Assembly (NCBI GenBank): GCA_009784565.1
Contig: WRBL01000011.1
Span: forward strand, 1-43,942
DNA: 43,942 bases
Origin: Streptosporangiales bacterium
GTDB lineage: Bacteria > Actinomycetota > Actinomycetes > Streptosporangiales > Streptosporangiaceae
Direction: 5' to 3'
Below the pieces are notes generated by a model. That model was not told the origin of the DNA. It made no database searches and saw only the letters and a program-made list of their open reading frames with translations. Within the stretch, counting starts at the first letter, position 1, and each line of letters begins with the position of its first letter. This document shows positions 7,375 through 15,620 of this stretch, in pieces. The position numbers and the translations under genes are program-made.

Positions 7375-10300
7375 ATGGGAAAACTTTCCCGTCCGATTCG
7401 CGAGATGAAGGACCATTACTCGGCGGTCGTGGTCGGGTCCGGATACGGCGGGGCGATCGCCGCGGCCCGGATCGCGCGCGCGGGCCGGGACGTGTGCGTC
7501 CTGGAGCGGGGCAGGGAAATCCACCCCGGCGACTACCCGAACACCGCCCTGTCGGCGGCCCGTGAGATCCAGGTGGAGACCTCCAAGTCGCGGCGCGGCC
7601 GGGACACCGGAATGTTCGAGTTCCACGTCGGCCCCGACGTCACCGTCCTGACCGGCTGCGGGCTCGGCGGCACCTCGCTGATCAACGCCAACGTGGCGCT
7701 CGAGCCGGGGGAGACCGTCTTCGACGACAAACGGTGGCCGGCCGAACTGCGCCACCGCCCGGAGGTCCTGAAGCCGTTCATGCGGGCGGCCCGGACGATG
7801 CTCGGCTCCACCCCGTACCCGCGGTCGTGGCCCGACCTGCCCCGGCTGCGCGCCCTGACCCGGTCGGCGTCCAGCCTGGACCGGCCGGTGACCCGGCCCC
7901 CGCTCAACGTCACGTTCACGCCCGGGCCGAACGCGGCCGGGGTCCGGCAGAACGCCTGCACCCTGTGCGGCGACTGCTGCTCCGGCTGCAACTACGGTGC
8001 CAAGAACACCGTCCTGATGAACTACCTGCCCGACGCCTACCGGCACGGCGCGGACATCTTCACCGAGGTGTCGGCCCGGGCGGTCAGCAAACAGCCCGAC
8101 GGGACGTGGCGGGTCGACCTCGACACCTCCGCCGGCGACGACGGCGACGGGCCGGCGCCGGAGTCCGTCACCGCCGACGTGGTCGTGCTCGCCGCCGGGA
8201 CCCTCGGCTCGTCCCAGATCCTGCTCCGGTCCCGCGAACAGGGGCTGGCGATGTCGGAGCGGCTCGGGCACGGGTTCTCCGGCAACGGCGACGTGCTGGC
8301 CTTCGCCTACGACACCGACACCGAGGACGCCGGCACCGGCGACGGCGAGGACGTGCCGCGCCGCGGCCGGCTGTCCGGGCCCACCATCACCGGCATGATC
8401 GACCTGCGGCGCCCGGCCCTGGGCGACTCCCTCATCATCGAGGACGGCGCGGTCCCCGGGGCCCTGGCCGCGGTGCTGCCCCTCGCGCTCGGCATCGCGT
8501 CCACCGACGCCGACGAGCCCGCCAGCCGCCGGGTGCGGGAACTGGCCGGGATCCCGTTCGGCTCCCACCGGGGACCGACCGGGCGGACCCTGACCTACCT
8601 GGTCATGAGCACCGACGACGCCGGAGGCCAGATGGTCTTCGAGAACGACCGGGTCCACGTGACCTGGCCCGGGGTCGGCGGGCAGTCGGCGTTCGCGCGG
8701 GACAACCAGATCCTGGCCCGGGCCACCCGGGCACTGCACGGGACGCCGGTGCCGGACCCCCTGTGGGCCTGGACCCACGAGGAGTCGCTGATCACCGTCC
8801 ACCCGCTCGGCGGATGCACGATGGCCGACGACCCGTCGGCGGGCGTCGTGGACCACAAGGGCCAGGTCTTCGACCCGTCCGGCGGAGTCCACGACGGCCT
8901 GTACGTGTGCGACGGCTCCGTCGTCCCGCTCGCCCTCGACGTGAACCCCCTGCTGACCATCTCCGCCCTGGCCGAGCGGACGGCCGCGCTCCTGATCGCC
9001 GACCGCGGCTGGGAACCCGGCCGGCCGGCGAGGAAACTGGCCGAGCCGCCGGAACTGGCGCCGGGCCAGGCCAGCCTCACCTTCAACGAGCATCTCGGCG
9101 GGTACGTCTCCATGGACGTACCCGACGGCTACGCCGACGGGTACCACCGCGGCCGCGAGGACGGCGCGCGGGTCGACATGCACGTGACCATCACCTGGAA
9201 CGACATCCACGCGGTGCTCCAGGACCCGGCCCGGGAGGCCGTCATCACCGGCACGGTGAACGCCTCCGCGCTGTCCCCGGAGCCGCTGACCGTCACCGAG
9301 GGGCGCTTCACCCTGTTCGAGCCCGACCCGGCGCGGGTCGAGGCCTGGTTCATGCGCTACCGGATGACGCTGAAGGCGCAGGACGGGAAGGAATACGTCC
9401 TCGACGGCCACAAGGACATCCGCAACCACGGGGCCCGCCACGCCTGGGCCGACACGACCACCCTCTACACCAGTGTCCGCGAGGCCGGCGGCGGGGAACC
9501 GGGCACCGGCGTCCTGCACCTGAAGCTGACCGACCTGACCCGGCTGGTCCGCAGCATCAAGGTCGACGGAGTCGCCCGCCACGAGCAGGGCGAGTACCGC
9601 AAGGCGTTCCTGGAACTGTTCGCCGCCGAACTGGCCCACATCTACGGAGGGGTGGTGGACGAGACCGCTTCCTTTCCCGCCGCGCCCAAGCCCGCCCCCG
9701 CCGTGCGGGAGCCCCGGCCCCCGGACGGCACCTGGTGGTGCGACGGAAACAAGCAGTGGCATTCCGGCCAGCGGCTGGGAAAGGACGCCTTCCTGCGGCT
9801 GACCCGGTACCGGGCCGGGGACAAGGGGCCGGTCATGCTGGCCAGCGGGTTCGGCATGTCGTCCCATTCGTTCCTCGCCCCGACCATCGAGACGAACATG
9901 GGCGAGTTCCTGGCCGAGGCCGGCTACGACACCTGGCTGTTCGACTACCGGGCCGGCATCGACCTGCCCTCGTCCGGGACCCAGTTCACCCTCGACGACA
10001 TCGCCCGGACCGACTGGCCGCTCGCGGTCCGGAAGGTCCTGGAGGAGACCGGCCGGGACGACCTGCAGGTGCTCGGCCACTGCGTGGGGTCCGGCTCCCT
10101 GCTGATGGGACTCCAGGCCGGGCTGGAAGGGGTTCGCGCCGCGGCCTGCGCCCAGTTCCCGCTGCACCCGGCCACCTCGGTGTTCAACCTGACCAAGTCC
10201 CGCCTCCACACGGCGGGCGCGCTGCGCCGGCTCGGCGCCGAGGGCCTGTCGCCGGACACGCGGCTGTCGTTCTCCGACGAACTGCTCGACATCACGCTCC

Positions 10301-10755
10301 GTACCCTCCCGCTGCCGGGCGAGGAACGGTGCGGCCAGGCGGTCTGCCGGTGGATCAACGCGGTCTACGGGATGACGCACCGCCACGACCAGCTCAACGA
10401 GGCGACCCACCGCGCGCTGAACAGCATGTTCGGCTTCGGGAACATCGACTCCCTGGACCACCTGGGGCTGATGATGCGCAAGGGCCAGGCCGTCACGCAC
10501 ACCGGCGGGACGGACTACCTCGACCATCCCGAGCGGATCGCCGGCACCAGCCTCCTGCTCCTGCAGGGCACGCAGAACTACATCTTCCATCCGGTCGGGT
10601 CGCTGAAGACACTGCGCTGGCTCCGGCACTGGAACCCGGCCGGCGACTACCACCGGGAGGTGCTCCCCGGGTACGCGCACCTCGACGCGATCGTCGGCTC
10701 GGCGGCGGCCGCCGACGTCTACCCGAGGATCACGAAGTTCCTGGACGAGCGGTGA
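7375..10755 (+). CDS. GMC-type FAD oxidoreductase fused to a Cys-nucleophile alpha/beta hydrolase
   Basis: 1,126 aa. Residues 15-45 are the FAD dinucleotide fold (VVVGSGYGGAIAA). Residues 85-560 form a cholesterol-oxidase-like GMC oxidoreductase: GCGLGGTSLINANV, HPLGGC near residue 480 and the C-terminal VNPLLTISALAER. A cysteine motif C195-x2-C198-x2-C201-C202-x2-C205 (CTLCGDCCSGC) resembles an iron-sulfur site. A middle beta-rich region (about 560-760) leads to an alpha/beta hydrolase domain (about 780-1126) whose nucleophile elbow is GHCVG with Cys903 in place of Ser, as in PHA synthases; a late His lies in GYAHLD. The substrate may be a sterol or other lipophilic alcohol. Start ATG 7375 follows an AGGGGG; TTG 7333 is also open. 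The 3' end overlaps the convergent regulator by 26 bp. It is not the canonical MftG, which is half this size. Confidence 0.88.
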   Translation: MGKLSRPIREMKDHYSAVVVGSGYGGAIAAARIARAGRDVCVLERGREIHPGDYPNTALSAAREIQVETSKSRRGRDTGMFEFHVGPDVTVLTGCGLGGTSLINANVALEPGETVFDDKRWPAELRHRPEVLKPFMRAARTMLGSTPYPRSWPDLPRLRALTRSASSLDRPVTRPPLNVTFTPGPNAAGVRQNACTLCGDCCSGCNYGAKNTVLMNYLPDAYRHGADIFTEVSARAVSKQPDGTWRVDLDTSAGDDGDGPAPESVTADVVVLAAGTLGSSQILLRSREQGLAMSERLGHGFSGNGDVLAFAYDTDTEDAGTGDGEDVPRRGRLSGPTITGMIDLRRPALGDSLIIEDGAVPGALAAVLPLALGIASTDADEPASRRVRELAGIPFGSHRGPTGRTLTYLVMSTDDAGGQMVFENDRVHVTWPGVGGQSAFARDNQILARATRALHGTPVPDPLWAWTHEESLITVHPLGGCTMADDPSAGVVDHKGQVFDPSGGVHDGLYVCDGSVVPLALDVNPLLTISALAERTAALLIADRGWEPGRPARKLAEPPELAPGQASLTFNEHLGGYVSMDVPDGYADGYHRGREDGARVDMHVTITWNDIHAVLQDPAREAVITGTVNASALSPEPLTVTEGRFTLFEPDPARVEAWFMRYRMTLKAQDGKEYVLDGHKDIRNHGARHAWADTTTLYTSVREAGGGEPGTGVLHLKLTDLTRLVRSIKVDGVARHEQGEYRKAFLELFAAELAHIYGGVVDETASFPAAPKPAPAVREPRPPDGTWWCDGNKQWHSGQRLGKDAFLRLTRYRAGDKGPVMLASGFGMSSHSFLAPTIETNMGEFLAEAGYDTWLFDYRAGIDLPSSGTQFTLDDIARTDWPLAVRKVLEETGRDDLQVLGHCVGSGSLLMGLQAGLEGVRAAACAQFPLHPATSVFNLTKSRLHTAGALRRLGAEGLSPDTRLSFSDELLDITLRTLPLPGEERCGQAVCRWINAVYGMTHRHDQLNEATHRALNSMFGFGNIDSLDHLGLMMRKGQAVTHTGGTDYLDHPERIAGTSLLLLQGTQNYIFHPVGSLKTLRWLRHWNPAGDYHREVLPGYAHLDAIVGSAAAADVYPRITKFLDER

Positions 10756-13630
10756 GCCCGGCGCCCGACCGGACGCGCCCGAGCGCTTCGCGGGTCAGCT
10801 CCGTCCAGGGCCGGGCGCCCATCTGCTCGTGCCGGGCCAGGGCGGCCTCCAGATGCGCGACGGCATCGGCGGTGCGCCCGGCCGTGCCGGCGAGCACGCC
10901 GAGCCAGTGGTCGCACGCGCCGAGGAAGGTGGCGACCCCGAGCGTGGCGTTGTGCCCGGCGTAGGGGGCCGCGAGGTCGTACAGGGCCCGCGCCCAGCCG
11001 GCGTCGCCGGTCAGGACGGCGGCGTCGGACAGGCCCACCACGAGGGCCCACCACAGGTAGTTCTTGTCCGCCGCGGCCGCCGGGCCGGGCCCGACGCTGC
11101 CCAGCAGGGCGGACGCCCGGCCGGTCTCGCCGGCTTCGGCCAGGGACCAGGCGGTGACGGCGGTCCAGACCGGGTTGCCGGGATCAGACGCCGACAGCGC
11201 CTCGAACACCGGGATGTACTCCCCGGCCCGGCCCTGCAGCCAGCGCCGGGCGAACGTCTGCGCCACGGGGATCACCTGGGCCTGCGGGTGGCCGAGCCGG
11301 CTCAGCCGCTGGTCGAGTTCGTCGGCCAGCTTCCCGGCGTCGCCGAACCGCCCCTCGAAGCTGGCGGCCGTCACGTCCCACATCGCGGCGAGCCGGATGA
11401 ATTCCGGGTGCCGGACCTCCTCGGCCAGCCGCTTCAGGTCGCCGGCCGTCGCGGCGGCCGCGTCATGCCCGCCCAGCTCGAACTCGGCGTGCAGCCGGAT
11501 CCGCAGCGCCTGCAGGGTCAGCTCCGGGTTGCGCAGTTCCTCGCCGATGCCCTCGATCTCCCGGGCGGTCTCCAGCGCGTCGGCGACGTCGTCGGGACCG
11601 TCGAGGGCCCAGCAGCGGTGCAGCAGGACCGCTGCGAGGGTGAGGCGGTCCGGCGTGCCGCGCGCCATGGACACGGCCCGGTCGGCGAGCTCGCGCCGCT
11701 CGGCGTACGGGCGGGCGGTGTGCAGCCAGTGGGCGAGCCGGGCCAGGACCCGGGCCCGGCTGCTGTCGCTGATGCCGTCCTGCGCGAGGGCCTCTTCCAG
11801 GAGCGCCTGCGCGAGGGGATCGGGGTCGACGGTGGCGGGGAGGATGCCGCCGTAGCCGAGCGCGGCCCGGCACAGCAGGGTGCCGTCCTCGAGCCGGGTG
11901 GCGGTCTCGGCCGCCTCGGCGTACCGCTCGTCGCGGGGCGCGTACTGCCCCGCCCGGTCGTGGGCGTCGGCCAGCCGCAGCAGCAGCTCGCAGCGCAGCG
12001 CGTCCTGCCCGGCCCGGAACCGGTCCAGCAGACCGATCGCCTGGCGGAAGTGGCGGACCGCGACCTCGGCCGCGACCTCCCGCAGAGCGTGCTCCCCGGC
12101 CAGGCGCTCGTAGCCGATCGCCTTCCCGGCGGCGCCGGGGTCGCCCGAGCCCCGGGCGGCGGTCCCGAAGTGGTGGGCCAGCTCGGCGGGCGGGACCCCG
12201 GGACGGGCCTCGAGGGTCTCGGCGACCTTCAGCTGCAGCCGGGCCCGGCGGCTGCGGCTCAGCCCGTCCGCCGCCACCCGCCGGGTCAGGGAATGGGAGA
12301 ACCGCCACCAGTCCGGGTCGCCCTCGGCTTCGGCGACCAGGCCTGCCTGGACGGCCTCCTCCAGCAGGACGATGGCACGGGTCTCCTCCAGGCCGGCCAC
12401 CGAGGCCAGCAGCGCGGTGTCGAACCGCTCGCCGATCAGCGACGCCATCATCAGCACCGCGGCGCAGTCGTCGGTCAGCCGCCGCAGCCGGGCCCCGATC
12501 ATGTCCCGGACCGATGGAGGCAGCGCCGGAGGCGTCTCGCCTCCCGGCGTGCTCTCCGGCAGGCGGCGGGCCATCTCCAGCAGGAAGAACGGGTTGCCCG
12601 CGGTTTCCCGCTCCAGGCCGGCCGCGCGCTTCCCGCCGCCGGGAAGGACCGTCTCCAGCAGGGCGGTGACCGCGTCATGCCCCAGGCCCCGCAGCGTGAC
12701 CCGCCGGCAGTCGACGTCGCGGGTCAGGGCCGCCCACGAGGCGGCGAGGTCGTCCGGTTCCGGCCCGGTGTCGCGGTACATGGCCACGGCCAGCAGCGGG
12801 GTGGAGCGCCGGGCGCGCATCAGGTGCCCCAGCAGCAGCAGCGAGGACTGGTCGGCCCACTGCAGGTCATCGAGGACCAGCAGCACGGGCTGGCGGCCCG
12901 CCATCCGCTCCGTCCATTCCTCGAACGACTCGAACAGCCGGAACCGCTCGGCCTCGGGCGCCGCCGGGGGCGCCGGCGGGCTCTCGATCCCGGCCCGCTG
13001 CGCGGGCACCGGGTACAGGCGGGTGACCTCCCCGGCCAGGCCGGCCAGGTCCCGGCGCAGCACCGGCTCGGGACAGGCCCGCGCGTAGTCGGTGAGGGCC
13101 TCCCGGAATGCCCCGTAGGGGGCCGGCACGTACTCGTCCCACCGCCCGTACAGGACCAGGCCTCCCCCGGCGTGGACCTGGCGCGCCAGCTCGGCGACCA
13201 GCGCGGTCTTGCCGATCCCCGGTTCGCCGCCGACCAGGGCCAGGACCCGGTGGCCGCCGGCGGCGTGCGTCCAGGCCGAGGCGAGGGCGGCGAGCTCCGC
13301 CTGCCGGCCGACGAACGTCTCGCTGGCCGCGGACTCGATCCACACGGTGTTCGAGGCGGAAGCCCCGCCCGCGGGCATGAGAAGACCGGCGGAGGGCTTT
13401 CCGCGGGCTACCGCCATGAAATGCTCGCGGTCGTTTCCGGTCAGGCTCAGCGCGTCCGCCAGCAGCGCGGCCGTGTCCCGGCGGGCGGTCACGTTGACGC
13501 CCCGCTCCAGGTCACTGACCGTGCGGGTGCTCAGTCCCGCGGCCTCGGCCAGCTCGTCCTGGGTCATCCCAGCGTCGGTCCGCAGCTGCCGCAGCAATCC
13601 GGCGAGCCCGGCCGCAGTCTGCTGCGGCAT
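10730..13630 (-). CDS. Large XRE-HTH / AAA ATPase / TPR-like (STAND-type) transcriptional regulator
   Basis: 966 aa. N-terminal Cro/C1-type helix-turn-helix (residues 8-65: GMTQDELAEAAGLSTRTVSDL), then an AAA_16 nucleotide-binding domain with Walker A GGEPGIGKT (134-142) and Walker B VLLVLDDLQWAD (about 245-256), and from about 480 a long Ala/Leu-rich alpha-helical repeat region typical of TPR sensors. No C-terminal LuxR domain is visible; DNA binding sits at the N-terminus. Such STAND proteins couple ligand sensing and ATP to transcription. The gene starts 9 nt after the mftE stop on the same strand, so mftR-mftE-this gene may be one transcript; a short GAGGG precedes the ATG. Its 3' end overlaps the GMC fusion gene by 26 bp. 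What it regulates is unknown. Confidence 0.88.
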   Translation of the reverse strand: MPQQTAAGLAGLLRQLRTDAGMTQDELAEAAGLSTRTVSDLERGVNVTARRDTAALLADALSLTGNDREHFMAVARGKPSAGLLMPAGGASASNTVWIESAASETFVGRQAELAALASAWTHAAGGHRVLALVGGEPGIGKTALVAELARQVHAGGGLVLYGRWDEYVPAPYGAFREALTDYARACPEPVLRRDLAGLAGEVTRLYPVPAQRAGIESPPAPPAAPEAERFRLFESFEEWTERMAGRQPVLLVLDDLQWADQSSLLLLGHLMRARRSTPLLAVAMYRDTGPEPDDLAASWAALTRDVDCRRVTLRGLGHDAVTALLETVLPGGGKRAAGLERETAGNPFFLLEMARRLPESTPGGETPPALPPSVRDMIGARLRRLTDDCAAVLMMASLIGERFDTALLASVAGLEETRAIVLLEEAVQAGLVAEAEGDPDWWRFSHSLTRRVAADGLSRSRRARLQLKVAETLEARPGVPPAELAHHFGTAARGSGDPGAAGKAIGYERLAGEHALREVAAEVAVRHFRQAIGLLDRFRAGQDALRCELLLRLADAHDRAGQYAPRDERYAEAAETATRLEDGTLLCRAALGYGGILPATVDPDPLAQALLEEALAQDGISDSSRARVLARLAHWLHTARPYAERRELADRAVSMARGTPDRLTLAAVLLHRCWALDGPDDVADALETAREIEGIGEELRNPELTLQALRIRLHAEFELGGHDAAAATAGDLKRLAEEVRHPEFIRLAAMWDVTAASFEGRFGDAGKLADELDQRLSRLGHPQAQVIPVAQTFARRWLQGRAGEYIPVFEALSASDPGNPVWTAVTAWSLAEAGETGRASALLGSVGPGPAAAADKNYLWWALVVGLSDAAVLTGDAGWARALYDLAAPYAGHNATLGVATFLGACDHWLGVLAGTAGRTADAVAHLEAALARHEQMGARPWTELTREALGRVRSGAGLTARPGTS

Positions 13631-13639
13631 GCCCTCAGG

Positions 13640-14422
13640 CTATCGGCGCCCGGCGCGGGGACCAAGATCCCCTCCCGGAGTAATCCGGCCGTTACCAGAA
13701 ATATGCGCCGCCGTTGCGCGGGCGGCCGGCGGCGAGAACTCTCGAATAACGGCGCGCAGGCGGGCGACCAGTTCGCCGAGGATCCGCTCGCCCTCAGCCG
13801 CTGACGCGCCGGAAGGGTCGCCGAGGACGCCGGCGGGGGAGACGGAGCGCACGCCGCCGGAGGCCAGCTCGGGCATCAGGTCCGCCAGGGGGCGGGTGTC
13901 CCCGGGCGCCGCCGCGTCCAGCCGCACGTCCGACGGCGCGAGGGCCAGCATCAGCGACGTCTCGTACCGGCCGGCGTGGGGGTCGGCCGGGACGCCGGGC
14001 GCGGCCTCGGCCAGGCCCGCGTTCCAGGCACGGCACTCCCGTCCTTCGGACCGCAGTCGCTGCACCGCCGCCTTCAGCGCGGGCACGTTCCCGCCGTGGC
14101 CGTTGACGAGCAGCATCGCCGGCCAGTCCAGGCTGGCGTGCCGGCCCAGTTCCACCAGCACCGCGGTCAGGGCCTCGGTGCCGATCGACAGGGTTCCGGG
14201 GAAGCCCGCGTGCTCCCCGCTGGCCCCGATCGCCACGGCGGGCGCGAGCCCGGTCCCGGGCAGGCCGCGGCACGCGCGGGACGCCACGGCGCCGGCGATC
14301 CGGGTGTCGGTGTCGAGGGGCAGGTGCGGTCCGTGCTGCTCGCAGGACCCGACGGGCACGACGAGCAGCCGCCGGTCCGCGGCGTCCACCTCGGGCCACC
14401 GGGCGGACGCCAGCTCCGTCAT
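13640..14422 (-). CDS. mftE: Mycofactocin precursor peptide peptidase MftE
   Basis: 260-aa creatininase-family metallopeptidase. MftE cleaves the MftC-modified MftA peptide to release the Val-Tyr-derived product AHDP. Metal and active-site motifs visible: VVPVGSCEQHGPHLPLDTD near residues 21-39, NGHGGN about 110 and DPHAGRYETS about 153-162. The ATG at 14422 overlaps the mftR stop by ATGA, so it is translated with the regulator rather than with mftABC, an uncommon arrangement since mftE usually follows mftD on the biosynthetic strand. The C-terminal 20 residues are Arg/Gly-rich and not conserved in kind. Confidence 0.92.
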   Translation of the reverse strand: MTELASARWPEVDAADRRLLVVPVGSCEQHGPHLPLDTDTRIAGAVASRACRGLPGTGLAPAVAIGASGEHAGFPGTLSIGTEALTAVLVELGRHASLDWPAMLLVNGHGGNVPALKAAVQRLRSEGRECRAWNAGLAEAAPGVPADPHAGRYETSLMLALAPSDVRLDAAAPGDTRPLADLMPELASGGVRSVSPAGVLGDPSGASAAEGERILGELVARLRAVIREFSPPAARATAAHISGNGRITPGGDLGPRAGRR

Positions 14423-15057
14423 GTCCGGGTGCCCCAGCCGGTGCCGTCGAAGGCGGTGCCGAGCTCGCGGATCGCCTCGTCCAGGAGCCTGCCGAGATCG
14501 GCGCCCTCGTCCTCGAGCCAGTGCTCGTAGGCGGCGAGCGCGACGCCGAGGAGCGCGTGCGCGATGGTCTGCGGGGCGAGTTCGTCGGGGCGGCGGCCGG
14601 TGCGGTCGGCGACGAACCCGGCGACCACCTCCCGCCAGGCGGTGAACCGCAGCGTCGAGTAGGCGAACAGCGTCGGCACCCGCAGGATCAGCTCCATGCG
14701 GCGGCGGTGCAGCGCGACCTGGTCGGCCGGAACCCGGTTGAAGTCGATCAGCGCGAGCCGGAGGGCCTCCATCAGGCTGACGTCGGGCGCGAAGTCCTTC
14801 AGCGTGACCCGCATCCGGTCCAGTTCGGAGTCGAACGCGCCCCACGGCACGTCGTTCTTGGACGGGAAGTAGCGGAAGAACGTGCGACGTCCGATCCCCG
14901 CCGCGGAGGCGATGTCATCGACGGTGGTCTCGTCGAAGCCGTTGCGCTCGAACAGGGCGAACGCCGCCTGCTCGAGTTCCTCCCGGGACGTGACACGCCG
15001 GCGCCCGGGGTGGCGTTCCGCGGCCGCCGGGGCTGGCGAGGAATCGCGTGCGGGCAC
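14419..15057 (-). CDS. mftR: Mycofactocin system TetR-family regulator MftR
   Basis: 212 aa. The TetR helix-turn-helix at residues 25-70 carries the MftR signature GIGRRTFFRYFPSKNDVPWG, and the C-terminal ligand domain keeps the MftR pattern (VALHRRRMELILRVPTLFAY). In mycobacteria MftR is a repressor of the mycofactocin genes released by long-chain acyl-CoAs. The start is a GTG at 15057; the nearby ATG (15064) is in another frame. It is divergent from mftA, and two 13-17-bp palindromes in the 202-bp intergenic region are its probable operators. It overlaps mftE by 4 nt. Confidence 0.94.
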   Translation of the reverse strand: MPARDSSPAPAAAERHPGRRRVTSREELEQAAFALFERNGFDETTVDDIASAAGIGRRTFFRYFPSKNDVPWGAFDSELDRMRVTLKDFAPDVSLMEALRLALIDFNRVPADQVALHRRRMELILRVPTLFAYSTLRFTAWREVVAGFVADRTGRRPDELAPQTIAHALLGVALAAYEHWLEDEGADLGRLLDEAIRELGTAFDGTGWGTRT

Positions 15058-15164
15058 TGGCCATCACCGTCTTCTCAGGTTGCGGGTCGGGTCGCGGGGA
15101 CCGGGAGATGCCTAATTTTACGCCCTGCCGCGCGTCATGTCCGGTGACCGTCCGTATTCGCATC

Positions 15165-15194
15165 TTGATTACCGGCACCTGGTGTCGTTACGAT
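15165..15194 (+). promoter_or_regulatory. Putative mftA promoter
   Basis: TTGATT (15165-15170), an 18-bp spacer and TACGAT (15189-15194). The spacer contains the first GGCACC-N-GGTGTC palindrome, so a bound TetR dimer would block RNA polymerase. The mftA start is about 65 nt further on. Confidence 0.5.
15173..15187. promoter_or_regulatory. Putative MftR operator 1
   Basis: CGGCACC-T-GGTGTCG: 7-bp arms with one mismatch around a single central base. Its core repeats at 15212-15228 exactly 40 bp downstream (about four helical turns). It lies in the spacer of the putative mftA promoter and in the mftR/mftA divergent region. Confidence 0.6.
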
Positions 15195-15211
15195 CCTGCC
15201 GGGTGCTGTTC

Positions 15212-15228
15212 CTGGCACCCGGTGCCAG
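15212..15228. promoter_or_regulatory. Putative MftR operator 2
   Basis: CTGGCACC-C-GGTGCCAG, a perfect 17-bp palindrome with 8-bp arms, sharing the GGCACC-N-GGTGCC core with operator 1. It lies about 30 nt before the mftA start, in the presumed leader. A further GGGTGC at 15201-15206 pairs with GCACCC at 15215-15220 and could form an alternative hairpin. Confidence 0.65.
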
Positions 15229-15259
15229 TATTGGCTAGTGAGGCAAGGAGGTGCGGGAT

Positions 15260-15349
15260 ATGGCTCCCGAAGCGTCTGACGAGCAGCTCGCCGGCGAGGA
15301 ACTGCTCGTGGAGGAAGTCTCGATCGACGGCATGTGCGGTGTCTACTGA
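15260..15349 (+). CDS. mftA: Mycofactocin precursor peptide MftA
   Basis: A 29-residue peptide (MAPEASDEQL...) ending in the diagnostic VEEVSIDGMCGVY. MftC acts on the last two residues, Val28 and Tyr29: it decarboxylates the tyrosine and links it to the valine. MftE then cuts the modified dipeptide off, and it becomes the redox cofactor mycofactocin. The acidic leader is the part bound by MftB. A strong ribosome binding site AAGGAGGTG (15245-15253) lies 6 nt before the ATG. The stop overlaps mftB by 11 nt. This gene is too short for ordinary ORF callers. Confidence 0.97.
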   Translation: MAPEASDEQLAGEELLVEEVSIDGMCGVY

Positions 15350-15620
15350 CTTCGACCTCGACCGTCCCTGGCGGATCGACCCGCGCGTATCGATGCGGCC
15401 CGAGCCGTTCGGTGCGCTGCTGTACCACTTCGGCACGCGGCGGCTGTCGTTCCTGAAAAACCAGCGGGTGCTGGAGGTGGTCCGTTCCCTGGACGGCCAC
15501 CCCAGCGCCCGGGCGGCGTGCTCCGCCGCGGGGGTCGGCGAGGCTGAACTACCCGCCTACGCGCGGGCGCTGTCCGCGCTCGCCGAGTCCAACATGATCT
15601 CCGAACGGAGCGGACAGTGA
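15339..15620 (+). CDS. mftB: Mycofactocin peptide chaperone MftB
   Basis: 93 aa. MftB is a small RiPP-recognition (PqqD-like) protein that binds the MftA leader and presents it to MftC. The segment MRPEPFGALLYHFGTRRLSF followed by LKNQRVLEVVRSLDGHPS is highly characteristic of the family. The start GTG (15339-15341) lies inside the last codons of mftA (GCGGTGTCTACTGA), giving an 11-nt overlap and translational coupling. Its stop overlaps the mftC GTG start (GTGA). Starts further upstream in this frame would overlap all of mftA. Confidence 0.95.
   Translation: MSTDFDLDRPWRIDPRVSMRPEPFGALLYHFGTRRLSFLKNQRVLEVVRSLDGHPSARAACSAAGVGEAELPAYARALSALAESNMISERSGQ

Noticed and set aside
7321-10680. A 1,119-aa minus-strand open frame antisense to the GMC fusion gene
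   Set aside because: The translation is Gly/Arg/Val/Pro-rich without recognisable motifs, a shadow created by high GC; the plus strand has clear family motifs.
7375-10755. MftG (mycofactocin-associated GMC dehydrogenase)
   Set aside because: Twice the expected size, with a hydrolase domain and cholesterol-oxidase-like motifs; similarity to MftG is only at superfamily level.
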